The notes under the pieces are model-generated. The model was not told the origin of the DNA. It made no database searches and was given only the letters and a program-made list of their open reading frames with translations. From contig NZ_JBAYTI010000001.1 of NCBI RefSeq assembly GCF_041675725.1, forward strand, positions 1 through 64,000: a stretch of DNA of 64,000 nt. The letters run 5' to 3'. Source of the stretch: Castellaniella sp041675725 (GTDB taxonomy: Bacteria > Pseudomonadota > Gammaproteobacteria > Burkholderiales > Burkholderiaceae_B). Numbering within the stretch: the first letter of the stretch is position 1; every line of letters starts with the position of its first letter. Both the position numbers and the translations under genes were made by a program. Of this stretch, positions 45,464 to 54,811 are shown in pieces.

Positions 45464-47574
45464 TTCTTCCCCCAGTAGCTGAACTGGCTGGTCCAACCCA
45501 TGTCCACGCCCGACAGTTCGTGGACCCCAATGCGGTTATTGGAGATCCCGCCGAGATACAGCTTGCCCTTGTGCTCGCGCATCGAAGTGATGTAGGGATG
45601 CGAAATACCGGTGGGATCCCACAGCGATTCCATGACCGTTCCCTGCAGGTCGAACTTGATGACGCAGCCGTCATTCAGGTTGGGGAACAGCCACTCGTCG
45701 TTCCCCAGGCGACGCGTCATGCGCGCCCGCACACCTGGGAAGCGCAACATGTGGTCGAACGCCCGGCCGCGCATCCCGACGATCGCACACCAGTAGTTGC
45801 CGTCGGACGCCCGATTGATATTGTCTGGGTAGCCCGGAAGATTGTCGAGGACGACTTCTGTGCGCCCCTTGTTTGGACCATCGAACCAGTAGCGGGTCAC
45901 CCTGCAACCCCAGGTTTCAGCGACCAGCAGCGATTCGCCGTCCAGGGTCACACATACGCCGTTGGAGAAGCGCAAGTTGCGCAATACGGTGCGCGTCTTT
46001 TTAGTATGAGGGTCATACAGGATCAGCCGGCCGTTCGTTCGAGCCTCTATCGAATCCACCGGCCATTCGGTATTGGAGAAGCGCACGGTGGCATCACTGA
46101 AGAAGATACGGCCGTCCGGCGCAATGTCGAGATCGTCGGGCATGCGCAGCCGCGAATCATCCAGGATGGACGTCAGGCTGCGGTTGGTTTCGTCTGTCAG
46201 CAAGATGACCTCGCGCTCTGGGGTGACCTTGTACAGACCCATGCCGCCCACACAGACATGAATGTTGTCTTCTGCATCCATGGCCAGCCCCAATGGCTGA
46301 CCGCCAATGTGGACGAACGTCTCGGAGCGCGTATAGTCGGGCGCGAAGAAACGCACGATATGCCCCTGGCGCTGGCCCGTGTAGAGATTGTCCTGGCTAT
46401 CGAAGATCATGTCTTCAGGGCCATCGAGCTCGCCCAGCCCGATGGCGCCTACGCCCTTGAGCCGATCGTTGACTTCCCAGGGCGCGCCAGCACCCGGGCG
46501 ACAGTCGGGTGCGGGGGGCAGGGACAATGCGACCGGCGCCACATACAGGTGATTCTTGATCTTGCGCAGGTTCTTGAGCCAGCGTACATCAATAGCCACA
46601 GCCACCAGCAACAATATGCCGAACACCAGCGGCGTGACGCCACTGCCCACGCCAAGATTGATCAAGGCATTGGTGATGATCAGGACGATCAAGGTGCCGA
46701 TGAAGATCTTGTAGACGGACCCCTTGCCTCCGCCCAGGCTGACGCCCCCCAATATGGCCCCGGTCAGCACAGTGATTTCCAGCCCAATCCCGGTCTCGGG
46801 CCCGACGCTGGCCAGCCGTGCCGCATAAAACACCGCACCAAGCGCCGTCAGCGCACCCGACATGACATACGTCGTGAAAATCAGGCGCTTGATGGGAATG
46901 CCGATGTTGTAGGCCGAACGCCGCGACCCCCCAGTGGCATAGATATTCCAGCCGAAACGGGTCCGGGTCAATATCAGGTGGAACAGCACCAGCGCCACAA
47001 TCAGCCCGGTCATGCTCAGGGGCACCCCCAGGAAGGCGTCTTCGCCCAGCGACTCCCAGAGATCGGACCCGCCAAAGGCCAGCCCGACCGTAGTCGAATA
47101 ATTCAAGACCAGGATATCGGAAATGGCACGGCCAATAATGAGCGTGGCGAGGGTGGCCAGGAACGCACGCACCCCGAAAAACCCCACCAGCACGCCGTTG
47201 ACCGCGCCAAACGCCGCCCCCACCAGCAAGGTGGCGGGGATGGCAAAATACAGCGGCCAGTCCAGATACTGAATGGTGGTGATCGCCACAAAGTTGGATA
47301 CGGCGAAGATGGAGCCCACACTCAAGTCGATGCCGCCGCCCAGCATGACGATGCTCATGCCCAAGGTAACGAAACCGATTTCCCCCACCTGACGCATCAG
47401 GTCGACCAGCCCCCCTGCCGTGAACAGACTCACCCCGGTCGGGATGAATACCAGGAGGGTGATGAGCAAGAACAGCGTGGGAATGAAATTATCGATCCAG
47501 TTCTTGCTCAGCAGCTCTCCCAGGAATCTCGTCGATAGCACGTCGTAACGCAGGAACTTGATGACCTTTTCCAT
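45460..47574 (-). CDS. fusion of sugar-type ABC permease and SMP-30/strictosidine-synthase-like lactonase
   Basis: A 704-residue chimera. Residues 1 to about 345 are a complete RbsC-type permease (MLGGGIDLSVGSIFAV, AVNGVLVGFFGVRAFLATLA, GGSRRSAYNIGIPIKRLIF, GVSLGGGKGSVY). Residues from about 370 to 704 are a beta-propeller (GELDGPEDMIFDSQDNLYTG, MPDDLDIAPDGRIFFSDAT, FSNGVCVTLDGESLLVAETW, LPGYPDNINRASDGNYWCAI). The frame is open throughout with consistent GC-rich codon use, so the fusion looks genuine. The propeller would lie at the permease C-terminus, which is cytosolic in RbsC-type permeases, so incoming ligand could be handed straight to a lactonase. Confidence 0.88.
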   Translation of the reverse strand: MEKVIKFLRYDVLSTRFLGELLSKNWIDNFIPTLFLLITLLVFIPTGVSLFTAGGLVDLMRQVGEIGFVTLGMSIVMLGGGIDLSVGSIFAVSNFVAITTIQYLDWPLYFAIPATLLVGAAFGAVNGVLVGFFGVRAFLATLATLIIGRAISDILVLNYSTTVGLAFGGSDLWESLGEDAFLGVPLSMTGLIVALVLFHLILTRTRFGWNIYATGGSRRSAYNIGIPIKRLIFTTYVMSGALTALGAVFYAARLASVGPETGIGLEITVLTGAILGGVSLGGGKGSVYKIFIGTLIVLIITNALINLGVGSGVTPLVFGILLLVAVAIDVRWLKNLRKIKNHLYVAPVALSLPPAPDCRPGAGAPWEVNDRLKGVGAIGLGELDGPEDMIFDSQDNLYTGQRQGHIVRFFAPDYTRSETFVHIGGQPLGLAMDAEDNIHVCVGGMGLYKVTPEREVILLTDETNRSLTSILDDSRLRMPDDLDIAPDGRIFFSDATVRFSNTEWPVDSIEARTNGRLILYDPHTKKTRTVLRNLRFSNGVCVTLDGESLLVAETWGCRVTRYWFDGPNKGRTEVVLDNLPGYPDNINRASDGNYWCAIVGMRGRAFDHMLRFPGVRARMTRRLGNDEWLFPNLNDGCVIKFDLQGTVMESLWDPTGISHPYITSMREHKGKLYLGGISNNRIGVHELSGVDMGWTSQFSYWGKK

Positions 47575-47598
47575 ATGGGCTCACATCCGGACACTGTC

Positions 47599-48618
47599 CT
47601 AGAACTCCGTTTTTTCGACTTTGTCAAAATCCCAGCATGAGTCATCGTTCAGGTTTTCCTGGGTAATGACGGTCAACGGGGTATAGATGGCATAGGGTTT
47701 GACGTCCGGGTTGTGGCCATTTTGCAGCAGCTGGGCCATGGTGACCGTCAGGTCCTGCGCCTGCCGGAAGGCGTTGTAGCTGATATACGCGTCATACAGG
47801 CCCTTGCGAACCCGATCGCACTGCGGCTGGCGGCCCCCCCCATTGGTGATGACCTTGATGTCCTTGATCTTGCCGGCATCTTCCACGGCGCTGGCCACGC
47901 CCAGGTCCATGCCATCCCAAGTGCCGATATAGGCGCAGAGGTTGGGATGCTGCTTGATGACGGTGGAGGCGATCCCATGCGCCTTCGTGGCGTCGAAGTC
48001 GGCCACTTGATTGGAGACGATCTCCAGCTGACCGGGGTGCTGCTCGATGATGTCCTTGACCCCCTGGACCATCAGCAATGTGTTGGGATTGGTGGGTGTA
48101 CCTTGCATCAAGGCCACTTCGCCGCTGCCGCCCTTTTCTTTGGCACACCAGTCGTAGGCGATCTGCGCCTGCATCCGGCCCAGTTCGGCCCACTCGGCCC
48201 CCACGAAGGCGTCGGTGGACTGCAATGACTTCAGATTGATCTGGACCACGGGGATACCTGCCTTCTGAGCCCGGTTGAGCAGCTTGCGATAGACTTGTAC
48301 GTCCGGATTCTGCACGACCAGCAGGTCGTACTTGTCGCGGATGAGGTCCGTCAGCGCCTGGCTGCCGGCCTGGCTGTCCCAGTTGGGATTGCGCACGGTG
48401 TAGTCGATGCCGTTGCGCTCGGCGAATTTCTCCATGCCCCTGGACCACATCTGGGCCAGGTCAAAGGAGGTGGACAGGGCCAGAAACGCCACCCGCTTGC
48501 CCTTGACGTCCTGCGTATATTGCTCGGCCAGCTCATCCACGAACTTGCCCTGGGCCAGCGCATGGCCGGCAAACGCCGCCATGCTGGCCGCCAGTACAAA
48601 TGCACATGCTTTCTTCAT
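47599..48618 (-). CDS. sugar-type ABC transporter substrate-binding protein (operon B)
   Basis: A 339-residue periplasmic binding protein with a signal peptide (MKKACAFVLAASMAAFAGHA, cleavage after ALAQ). Peripla_BP_4 features include VAFLALSTSFDLAQMWSRGM, YDLLVVQNPDVQVYRKLLNRA, VQINLKSLQSTDAFVGAEW and YIGTWDGMDLG. It differs from the operon A binding protein in most positions, so the two systems probably bind related but different ligands. An AGAGGAAG ribosome binding site precedes the ATG. Confidence 0.9.
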   Translation of the reverse strand: MKKACAFVLAASMAAFAGHALAQGKFVDELAEQYTQDVKGKRVAFLALSTSFDLAQMWSRGMEKFAERNGIDYTVRNPNWDSQAGSQALTDLIRDKYDLLVVQNPDVQVYRKLLNRAQKAGIPVVQINLKSLQSTDAFVGAEWAELGRMQAQIAYDWCAKEKGGSGEVALMQGTPTNPNTLLMVQGVKDIIEQHPGQLEIVSNQVADFDATKAHGIASTVIKQHPNLCAYIGTWDGMDLGVASAVEDAGKIKDIKVITNGGGRQPQCDRVRKGLYDAYISYNAFRQAQDLTVTMAQLLQNGHNPDVKPYAIYTPLTVITQENLNDDSCWDFDKVEKTEF

Positions 48619-48642
48619 TGTCTTCCTCTTATGGAATAGGTG

Positions 48643-49629
48643 TTAAATATCGCCCTGCTGGGCCGTCTGCTCATCGCGCGGATTGAGAATGCTGTCGATC
48701 ACCAAGGCAACCAGCAACAAAGCGCCTTCGAGCAAGTTCTGCACGGTGAACGGTACGTTCATGATCGTCAGGCCATTGAGCAATATGCCGATCAGCAAGG
48801 TCGCGACGATGATGTTCATCACCCGGCCCTTGCCGCCGCTGAGGCTGATCCCCCCCAGCACCACGACCAGAATCACGTCATAGATCAAGGTGGAATTCAC
48901 CACCCGTGTATTGACGGTATTGAGCACCGAGGCCCCGATGATGCCCGTCACGTAGGCAATCACAGCCGAGCCGCAATACTGGATCAGGATGATCGGGCGC
49001 ACCGGCAGCCCCGTTACCCGCGCGGCCTGGTAGTTGTCGCCGATGAAATAAATATAGCGGCCGATCTTCGTGTACCGAAGCACGATCGACATCAGGAAGG
49101 CGATCAGGCCGAACCAGATCACCGACAGCGGGATCCCGAAGACCTTGTGGTTCAGCATCGGGATCCAGGTGATCGCATCGGGCACGTAGGTCAGGTCTGA
49201 GTGGACCAGCGCCAGCTGGCCAAAACCATAGATCACCGAGATCATGGCCAGCGTCGTGAACAAGGATGAAATCTCTACGTAGGCAATGAGAAATCCGCTG
49301 AGCAAGCCGATGCCCACGGCCAGCAAGAGCCCGAGCAGCACGGCGGCGACCGAGGGCACGCCGTCGCCCAGCAGCAAGACCGTCCAGGCCGCAGTGATGG
49401 CCATTGTGGCGACCATCGCCAGGTCGATGCCCTTGCCGATGACCACGAACCCCATACCCAACGCCAAAATGCCGATGATCGACACGTTCTGGATCAGGTT
49501 GACCAGATTGTTCGCTTCCAGAAACCCTGGGAGCAAGATCGAGAACAAAAGAAAAAGGGCGACCAAAAGGCCGGTGACCACGAGTTCCTGGGACGGTTTG
49601 AACCAGCGTCTGAAACCTTGGTCGAGCAT
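48643..49629 (-). CDS. sugar-type ABC transporter permease (operon B)
   Basis: A single-domain RbsC-like permease of 328 residues with about ten membrane helices. Typical blocks are GMGFVVIGKGIDLAMVATMA, GLLSGFLIAYVEISSLFTTLA, GDNYQAARVTGLPVRPIILI and LGGISLSGGKGRVM. It should pair with the permease half of the fusion protein two genes downstream. The ATG at 49629 follows CAGGGG; a longer start at 49650 is less likely. It is the first gene of operon B, 42 bp from the shared GntR element. Confidence 0.9.
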   Translation of the reverse strand: MLDQGFRRWFKPSQELVVTGLLVALFLLFSILLPGFLEANNLVNLIQNVSIIGILALGMGFVVIGKGIDLAMVATMAITAAWTVLLLGDGVPSVAAVLLGLLLAVGIGLLSGFLIAYVEISSLFTTLAMISVIYGFGQLALVHSDLTYVPDAITWIPMLNHKVFGIPLSVIWFGLIAFLMSIVLRYTKIGRYIYFIGDNYQAARVTGLPVRPIILIQYCGSAVIAYVTGIIGASVLNTVNTRVVNSTLIYDVILVVVLGGISLSGGKGRVMNIIVATLLIGILLNGLTIMNVPFTVQNLLEGALLLVALVIDSILNPRDEQTAQQGDI

Positions 49630-49671
49630 GCGACTTCCCCTGTATTCCATTTTTGTTTATATTAAACATCC

Positions 49672-49703
49672 GTGATCACAGATCGCAGTTAGTGATTACC
49701 CTA
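49672..49703. promoter_or_regulatory. conserved upstream element of GntR copy B (candidate operator)
   Basis: Starts GTGATCACAGATC and ends TTACCCTA, 12 bp before the GntR start. It is identical to the copy A element at 28 of 32 positions, in the same orientation relative to the regulator gene. Position between the divergent permease and regulator genes allows control of both. Confidence 0.65.
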
Positions 49704-49715
49704 GCCCCTGATTTC

Positions 49716-50474
49716 ATGAAGCCTTTACTGCCTCCTTTGCCCGCCCGCAGCACCTTGGCCGCCGACGCGCTGTCCTTGCTCAAGGAGCTCCTCCTGTCCG
49801 GTCAGGTCGTGCCCGGGCAAAGGCTGTCGCTGCGCTCCACCGCCCAGGCCCTGGGGGTCAGCATCATGCCGGTTCGGGAGGCTGTTCATCAACTCGTGGC
49901 GGACCAGGCGCTCGAGGTCGAACCGAATCGATCCGTGCGCGTACCTGTCATGTCGGCACAGCAGTATCTGGAAGTCACCCGCATACGGCTGCACGTGGAA
50001 AGCTATGCGGTGCGCTGCGCCGTGCCCTACGTCACGCCCGCCCTGATCCGCAAGCTACGCAAGCTGAACAACCAATTCGCGACCCTCATGGATGCGGGGG
50101 ACCCGCACCAAAGCAAGGCGATCCTGGCCAACAAGACCCTGCATTACACCGTGTATGAAGCGGCCCGGATGCCCGTGCTGGTCAAGCTCATCGAGTCTTT
50201 GTGGCTGAGGGTGGGGCCCATTTTGAACTACGTGGTGCATTCAGGCGCAGACTACCCGTCCGGGCGCACCGCCTTCACGTACCATGCCTATTTGATCGAT
50301 GCACTGGAGGCGCAGGATTCAGACAGCGCATGCGCCGCCCTGGAAGATGACATCAAGAGCGCCTACGAATACATCATAGCGAACCGGTATCCCGCAGCCA
50401 GCCAAGCGACGGTGCACCGCATCCCTCATGACGCTGAGGCCGCCTTGACTCCGGATGCTCCAGGCAACCCCTAA
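49716..50474 (+). CDS. GntR-family regulator with FCD domain (copy B)
   Basis: A 252-residue paralogue of the regulator at 33397-34119. The winged helix contains LKELLLSGQVVPGQRLSLRS and ALGVSIMPVREAVHQLVAD, and the FCD domain has RIRLHVESYAVR and HYTVYEAARMPVLVKLIES. The ATG at 49716 was chosen by alignment with copy A. It is divergent from operon B and overlaps the convergent outer-membrane channel gene by 4 bp. Confidence 0.9.
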   Translation: MKPLLPPLPARSTLAADALSLLKELLLSGQVVPGQRLSLRSTAQALGVSIMPVREAVHQLVADQALEVEPNRSVRVPVMSAQQYLEVTRIRLHVESYAVRCAVPYVTPALIRKLRKLNNQFATLMDAGDPHQSKAILANKTLHYTVYEAARMPVLVKLIESLWLRVGPILNYVVHSGADYPSGRTAFTYHAYLIDALEAQDSDSACAALEDDIKSAYEYIIANRYPAASQATVHRIPHDAEAALTPDAPGNP

Positions 50475-51880
50475 GGCCCGGCCACCGCAAGCCCCAGGCC
50501 TTCTGCGGTCAAGCGCCCCTGCGCCGCCAGCAGGCGCAGGTGGGCCAGTGCGGCGTCGGTGCGGGCCGGCACCAGCGACACCTCCGACAGGAACAGTTCC
50601 TGCCGGGCGTTCAGGACTTCGATCAACGTCAGTTCGCCCAGCGCGGCATATTCCGCGTCCACCCCTTCGTAGGCCACCCGGTTGGCTGCAATCGCCGCGT
50701 CGAAAGCCTCGATCTGTGCGCGCGCCGACTGCCACTTTTGCCATGCATCCGACGCATCCAGGCGGGCCTGCAGCCGCGCATTGCGCCACTGCGATTGCTG
50801 CTGAATGGCCCGTTCTTTTCCGCTGCGCACTTGTGCGCGGTCAGCCCCTTGATAAAGGGGGATGTTCAGGTTCAGCTGCACCGAGGCATCGTGGCGGCTG
50901 TGTACACCCTGATCGGGGCGGTTGATCCAGCCACCGCCCACATCCAGGCTCACGGACGGCATCAGCCGCCCTTCTGCCGCTTCAGCATCCGCCTGTGCGG
51001 CCTGCGCACCCTGATAGGCGCTGAGTACGGCAGGCGCGTGCTCGGTCGCCACGGCCAGAATGGTGTCGAGCGCGGGCGGAAGCGGCGGCAACGCATCGGG
51101 GAAATGGAGTGCCGACGGGGCCACGCCGACATGGCGCATGAAGGCGCTGCTGTAGATCTCCAGCTCGGACTTGACCCGATCCAACTGCGCCACGGCGCCC
51201 GCATGGCGGGCCTGCGCCTGGGCCAACTCGGTCCGGGTTCCCAATTGACGTGAAAAATGCTCGCCGAGATACTCGACCTGCCTGGCCAGACTGCGTTCAT
51301 TGGCTTGATGCAATGCCAGCAGCTTGCGATACTGCAGCACGTTCAGATAGGCATCGCCGACCTCCAGCATGACGTTTTGCTCGGTCACCAGCAGCTCGGA
51401 ACGGCCCTGCCGGGCACGCGCCGTGGCCGCTTCCACCGCGGGGCCGGTGGACCAATTCAGCAAAGGCTGGGTGGCGGTCAGGCGCACATCCGAACTATCG
51501 CGGCGGGTCTGAACGCTGCCCCCCTGCTCCAGACGATAGCCGTCTTCGTAATGACCTGCGCCCATGCGCAGCGTCAAGGACGGCTGCCATCCGGCACGGG
51601 CCTGACCGATGTCTTCCTCTAGTGCACGCAAGGCCGCGCGCTGCGCCATCAGGGCCGGATGGTTGTGATAAGCCATTGCCATGGCTTCCTGCAGGGTTTG
51701 GGCCTGGGCCGGCCCATGGGCGGCAAAGCCCGCCGCCAGCGCAACCAGCAGCAGGCCGGCCCACAAACCGGGGCGATCGGAGCCGCGCCGAACCCGTACT
51801 GCGGCAAGCAGGCGGCCCGCGGTCCCGTGCAGCGCGTCCTTGACGTTCGTATCTGGATTTTTCACGATGGACACCGTCAT
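50471..51880 (-). CDS. TolC-family outer membrane channel of the peptide-export operon
   Basis: A 469-residue outer-membrane efflux protein with a signal region (hydrophobic GLWAGLLLVALAAGFAAHG, then AQAQ). Paired long coiled-coil helices and OEP repeats are visible, such as ALMAQRAALRALEEDIGQARAGW with SLTLRMGAGHYEDGY, and later YEGVDAEYAALGELTLIEVLNARQEL (two adjacent blocks). It is the last gene of the operon and overlaps the second ABC transporter gene by 4 bp (ATGA). It gives the export system its own route across the outer membrane. Confidence 0.9.
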   Translation of the reverse strand: MTVSIVKNPDTNVKDALHGTAGRLLAAVRVRRGSDRPGLWAGLLLVALAAGFAAHGPAQAQTLQEAMAMAYHNHPALMAQRAALRALEEDIGQARAGWQPSLTLRMGAGHYEDGYRLEQGGSVQTRRDSSDVRLTATQPLLNWSTGPAVEAATARARQGRSELLVTEQNVMLEVGDAYLNVLQYRKLLALHQANERSLARQVEYLGEHFSRQLGTRTELAQAQARHAGAVAQLDRVKSELEIYSSAFMRHVGVAPSALHFPDALPPLPPALDTILAVATEHAPAVLSAYQGAQAAQADAEAAEGRLMPSVSLDVGGGWINRPDQGVHSRHDASVQLNLNIPLYQGADRAQVRSGKERAIQQQSQWRNARLQARLDASDAWQKWQSARAQIEAFDAAIAANRVAYEGVDAEYAALGELTLIEVLNARQELFLSEVSLVPARTDAALAHLRLLAAQGRLTAEGLGLAVAGP

Positions 51881-54786
51881 ACGAGTTGTGCGGCGGCCAG
51901 GCGCGAAAAGGCCCCGCTCATCCGCATCAATTGTTCAAAGCTGCCTTGCTCTACGATCCGGCCCGCGTCCATGACATAGATGCGGTTGGCCTTGACCACC
52001 GTGCTGAGCCGATGCGCCACCACGATGCGGGTGATCGACAAGCGCTCCAGGCTCTCGGTGATCATGGCCTGGATGCGATTGTCGAGCGCGCTGGTCGCCT
52101 CGTCCAGCACCAGGATGCGGGGATTGCCCACGATGGTGCGCGCGATCATCAGGCGCTGCATCTGCCCGCACGACAGCGAACCGCCTTCGGTGACGACCGT
52201 GTGCATGCCCATGGGCATGCGCTCGATGTCTTCGGCCAGCCCTGCCTTGCGGGCCGCGTCCCAGGCGTCGGCCAGCCCATGGTGACTGGCGCCGACGATG
52301 TTCTCGTAGATCGACCCCGCCATCGGGCGACTGCTCTGCAACACCACGCCCATCTGCCTGCGCACGGCCAACACGTCGATTTCGCCCATGTCTTTCCCAT
52401 CGAGCAGGATGCGGCCCGATTCCGGGGTTTCGAATCCCAGCAGCATGCGCATCAGGGTGGATTTCCCACAGCCGGAGGCGCCTACGATGGCGACGAACTC
52501 GCCGGCTCTCGCCGACAGGGAAACATCGTTCAGCACCTGCGGGCCGTCTGCCGCATAACGGAAGGACACCCCGGAGAATTCGACTGTACCCGACAGCACA
52601 CCCGGGTCGTCCTTGTCGTCGCTGAATTCGGGCGTCGCCGCCAGTATGGGCATGGCACGCTCCAACAACGGCCGCACGGCCAGGAGGGTCACGACCGTCT
52701 CGGTCATCTGGGTGACACCGCCACGGAAATTGTTGAAAGCCGTGAGAAAAGCGGCCAGCCCGCCGACCGCGAACACATTGATTTCGTGAGGATCCCGAAA
52801 ATACCCCAGTACCAGGAAAAACACGGCCAGCGGCAGCAGGCTGAAAACGGCATTGAGCAAGGCTTGCAAATTCGTATAGCGGGCCGCGATCACGCCGAGT
52901 TGGCTGAACTGCGAGAACGGCGTGGCCCAGCGGGCGAACGCACGGTCTTCGGATGCCGACAGGCGTATCTTCACGATCCCCATCACCAGTTGCAGAACCA
53001 GACTTTGCAATTGTCCGTCGAGCCTGGCGAGATTGCGCTCCTGGCGCAGCTGCAACCCGATAAAAATCAACGTCAACACCGTATACAGCAGCGTCAAGAG
53101 AACCGCCCACAGCCCCAGCCGCCAGTCGTAGTACATCATGAGCGCAAAGCTGAAGATGGCGAACAGGCCGCCCAGCAGCATCTGGGTGGCCCGGCCGGAC
53201 ACCATCTGGTCGATCTGGGTGACCGCGCTCGCCCGCAAGGCAAGATCGCCGGCGGAATAATCGCGGAAGAAACCAACCGGCAAGCGCAGCAGCCGGTCGA
53301 TGAGGGCGGCCTGCAGGGCCGGGCTGGCCCGCCCCTGGAAGCGGCTGAAAGCCAGCCCGCCGACATAGGACATGACGAAGGTGGCCAGGCCCAGAACGAC
53401 GAGGATCAAACCGACCTGCACCAGGTGGTTGCGGTCGTGGCCAGGAATCACCGTATCGATCAGATAGGACGAGGCAATGGGCACGGCCATGCCCAGCAGC
53501 CCCCCGCACATGGCGGCCAGCAGTACGGCCAGCAGATCGCGCCAGCCGCGCCTCAGCGTAAAAACCGGCAACGACTTCCAGCCGAGCGCACTGAACGGCA
53601 GCGGCGCCGTGATGACACAGGCGTTGTCTGCCAGCATGTCCACGGCCTGTCGCCCCTCGAACGTCTGCCTGGCCCCGGGGTCGGCGACCTGCACGGACCC
53701 GCCCGCCCGGGGCAGAATGGCCAGCGGCCTGCCGTTCTCTTTGGCAAAGCCCAGCATGGCTTGTGTATCGTGCTGCTCCCACCCCCGCTCCAGCACCACC
53801 GGGCGGCTGCGCAAACCACTGGCCTGCAGGATCGCGGCCAGATCGGCCTGAAGGTCTGCCGTCCCCAATGAACGCCGTGCCGGGAGCCGTATCTCGAAGC
53901 CCTCGGCACGGCCCACCGCACGCAACGCCTGCACCAGAGGCGGATCGCCGTCATCCGCGGCAAACATGGGCGCCCGTTTGCCGTCCAATACCCCGCCCAG
54001 ACTGCCCAGGCCGCCTCGCCAGTCGCGGTCGGCGGAATCCAGGCGCTGGCGCAGACGGTTGTATTCATCCACGCGCGCCAGCATGAGGCTCATTCTTGCA
54101 GCGGGCAGCAGCAAGCCGTGCAAGACCTCCAGCCCGGCCCACAAGCGGCCATCCCACAGCAAGTGCGCGGTGTCCAGCCCCGTGAGCTCGAGCGCCGTGC
54201 CGTTCTGCATCCAGCTGTCGGGGCTGAGCGGAAACAGGCAGGTTCCCGCGCCCGGCGGCAGGTCCTGAGCGTCCAGGAACAGCGACGTGTCCCGCGGAAA
54301 TTCCAGCCACACCACACCCTGCGCCGCCGCGACGCGCTGATTGGCCTGTACGGCCAACGCCGAACCCGCCTGGGCAGCCAGGTGAATGACCGGACTGGGC
54401 GCGGCATACTGGGCCAGGCCTGCCGAAACCGCCATGATCCAGCGGTTGACCGGGCCCACAAGATCACTGGCCGCATCCGACCCCAGGGTACGCAGGCTGT
54501 TCAGATCGAGACGACGCACCAACGTGTTCACGTGGGGCACGGCCAACAGGGTCGCGCCGGCATCGGGCCCGGCATCGTCGTCCTCCGGCATCCCGAACAG
54601 CAAGGTGCCCGGTTCGATCGACGTGAAATGCTGGCGGATCCCATGCGCCTGCCCTTCGCGGGCTTCGAGCACGAACAGTTCGATGCTGCCCGCCTCCAGC
54701 CACCAGCAGACGTCGGGCTGGTCGAGCAGAAAAGGGGTGTTGCCCGCCACCTGCTGGAGGGCGGCGCCTTCGAGCACCTTGCGCAA
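51877..54786 (-). CDS. NHLM-type ABC transporter, permease/ATP-binding protein without peptidase
   Basis: A 969-residue exporter. The N-terminal part (NTPFLLDQPDVCWWLEAGSIELF) resembles the sensory domain of the second ABC protein of NHLM bacteriocin export systems and has no C39 peptidase. A six-helix membrane domain (VFTLRRGWRDLLAVLLAAMC onward) precedes the ATPase: Walker A GASGCGKST (769-777) and Walker B LVLDEATSALD. The signature is LSCGQ (871-875) instead of LSGGQ. There is no ATG near the start; TTG at 54786 or GTG at 54777 are candidates. Any upstream extension of the frame merely shadows the previous gene. Confidence 0.88.
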   Translation of the reverse strand: MRKVLEGAALQQVAGNTPFLLDQPDVCWWLEAGSIELFVLEAREGQAHGIRQHFTSIEPGTLLFGMPEDDDAGPDAGATLLAVPHVNTLVRRLDLNSLRTLGSDAASDLVGPVNRWIMAVSAGLAQYAAPSPVIHLAAQAGSALAVQANQRVAAAQGVVWLEFPRDTSLFLDAQDLPPGAGTCLFPLSPDSWMQNGTALELTGLDTAHLLWDGRLWAGLEVLHGLLLPAARMSLMLARVDEYNRLRQRLDSADRDWRGGLGSLGGVLDGKRAPMFAADDGDPPLVQALRAVGRAEGFEIRLPARRSLGTADLQADLAAILQASGLRSRPVVLERGWEQHDTQAMLGFAKENGRPLAILPRAGGSVQVADPGARQTFEGRQAVDMLADNACVITAPLPFSALGWKSLPVFTLRRGWRDLLAVLLAAMCGGLLGMAVPIASSYLIDTVIPGHDRNHLVQVGLILVVLGLATFVMSYVGGLAFSRFQGRASPALQAALIDRLLRLPVGFFRDYSAGDLALRASAVTQIDQMVSGRATQMLLGGLFAIFSFALMMYYDWRLGLWAVLLTLLYTVLTLIFIGLQLRQERNLARLDGQLQSLVLQLVMGIVKIRLSASEDRAFARWATPFSQFSQLGVIAARYTNLQALLNAVFSLLPLAVFFLVLGYFRDPHEINVFAVGGLAAFLTAFNNFRGGVTQMTETVVTLLAVRPLLERAMPILAATPEFSDDKDDPGVLSGTVEFSGVSFRYAADGPQVLNDVSLSARAGEFVAIVGASGCGKSTLMRMLLGFETPESGRILLDGKDMGEIDVLAVRRQMGVVLQSSRPMAGSIYENIVGASHHGLADAWDAARKAGLAEDIERMPMGMHTVVTEGGSLSCGQMQRLMIARTIVGNPRILVLDEATSALDNRIQAMITESLERLSITRIVVAHRLSTVVKANRIYVMDAGRIVEQGSFEQLMRMSGAFSRLAAAQLV

Positions 54787-54811
54787 GACCGGGCCACAAG
54801 GCGGGGCCGCG

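Noticed and set aside
45520..47538. 672-residue open frame opposite the permease-lactonase fusion
   Set aside because: The composition (Gln, His, Asp, Arg-rich, no domain) is that of a shadow frame; the minus-strand gene is fully supported.
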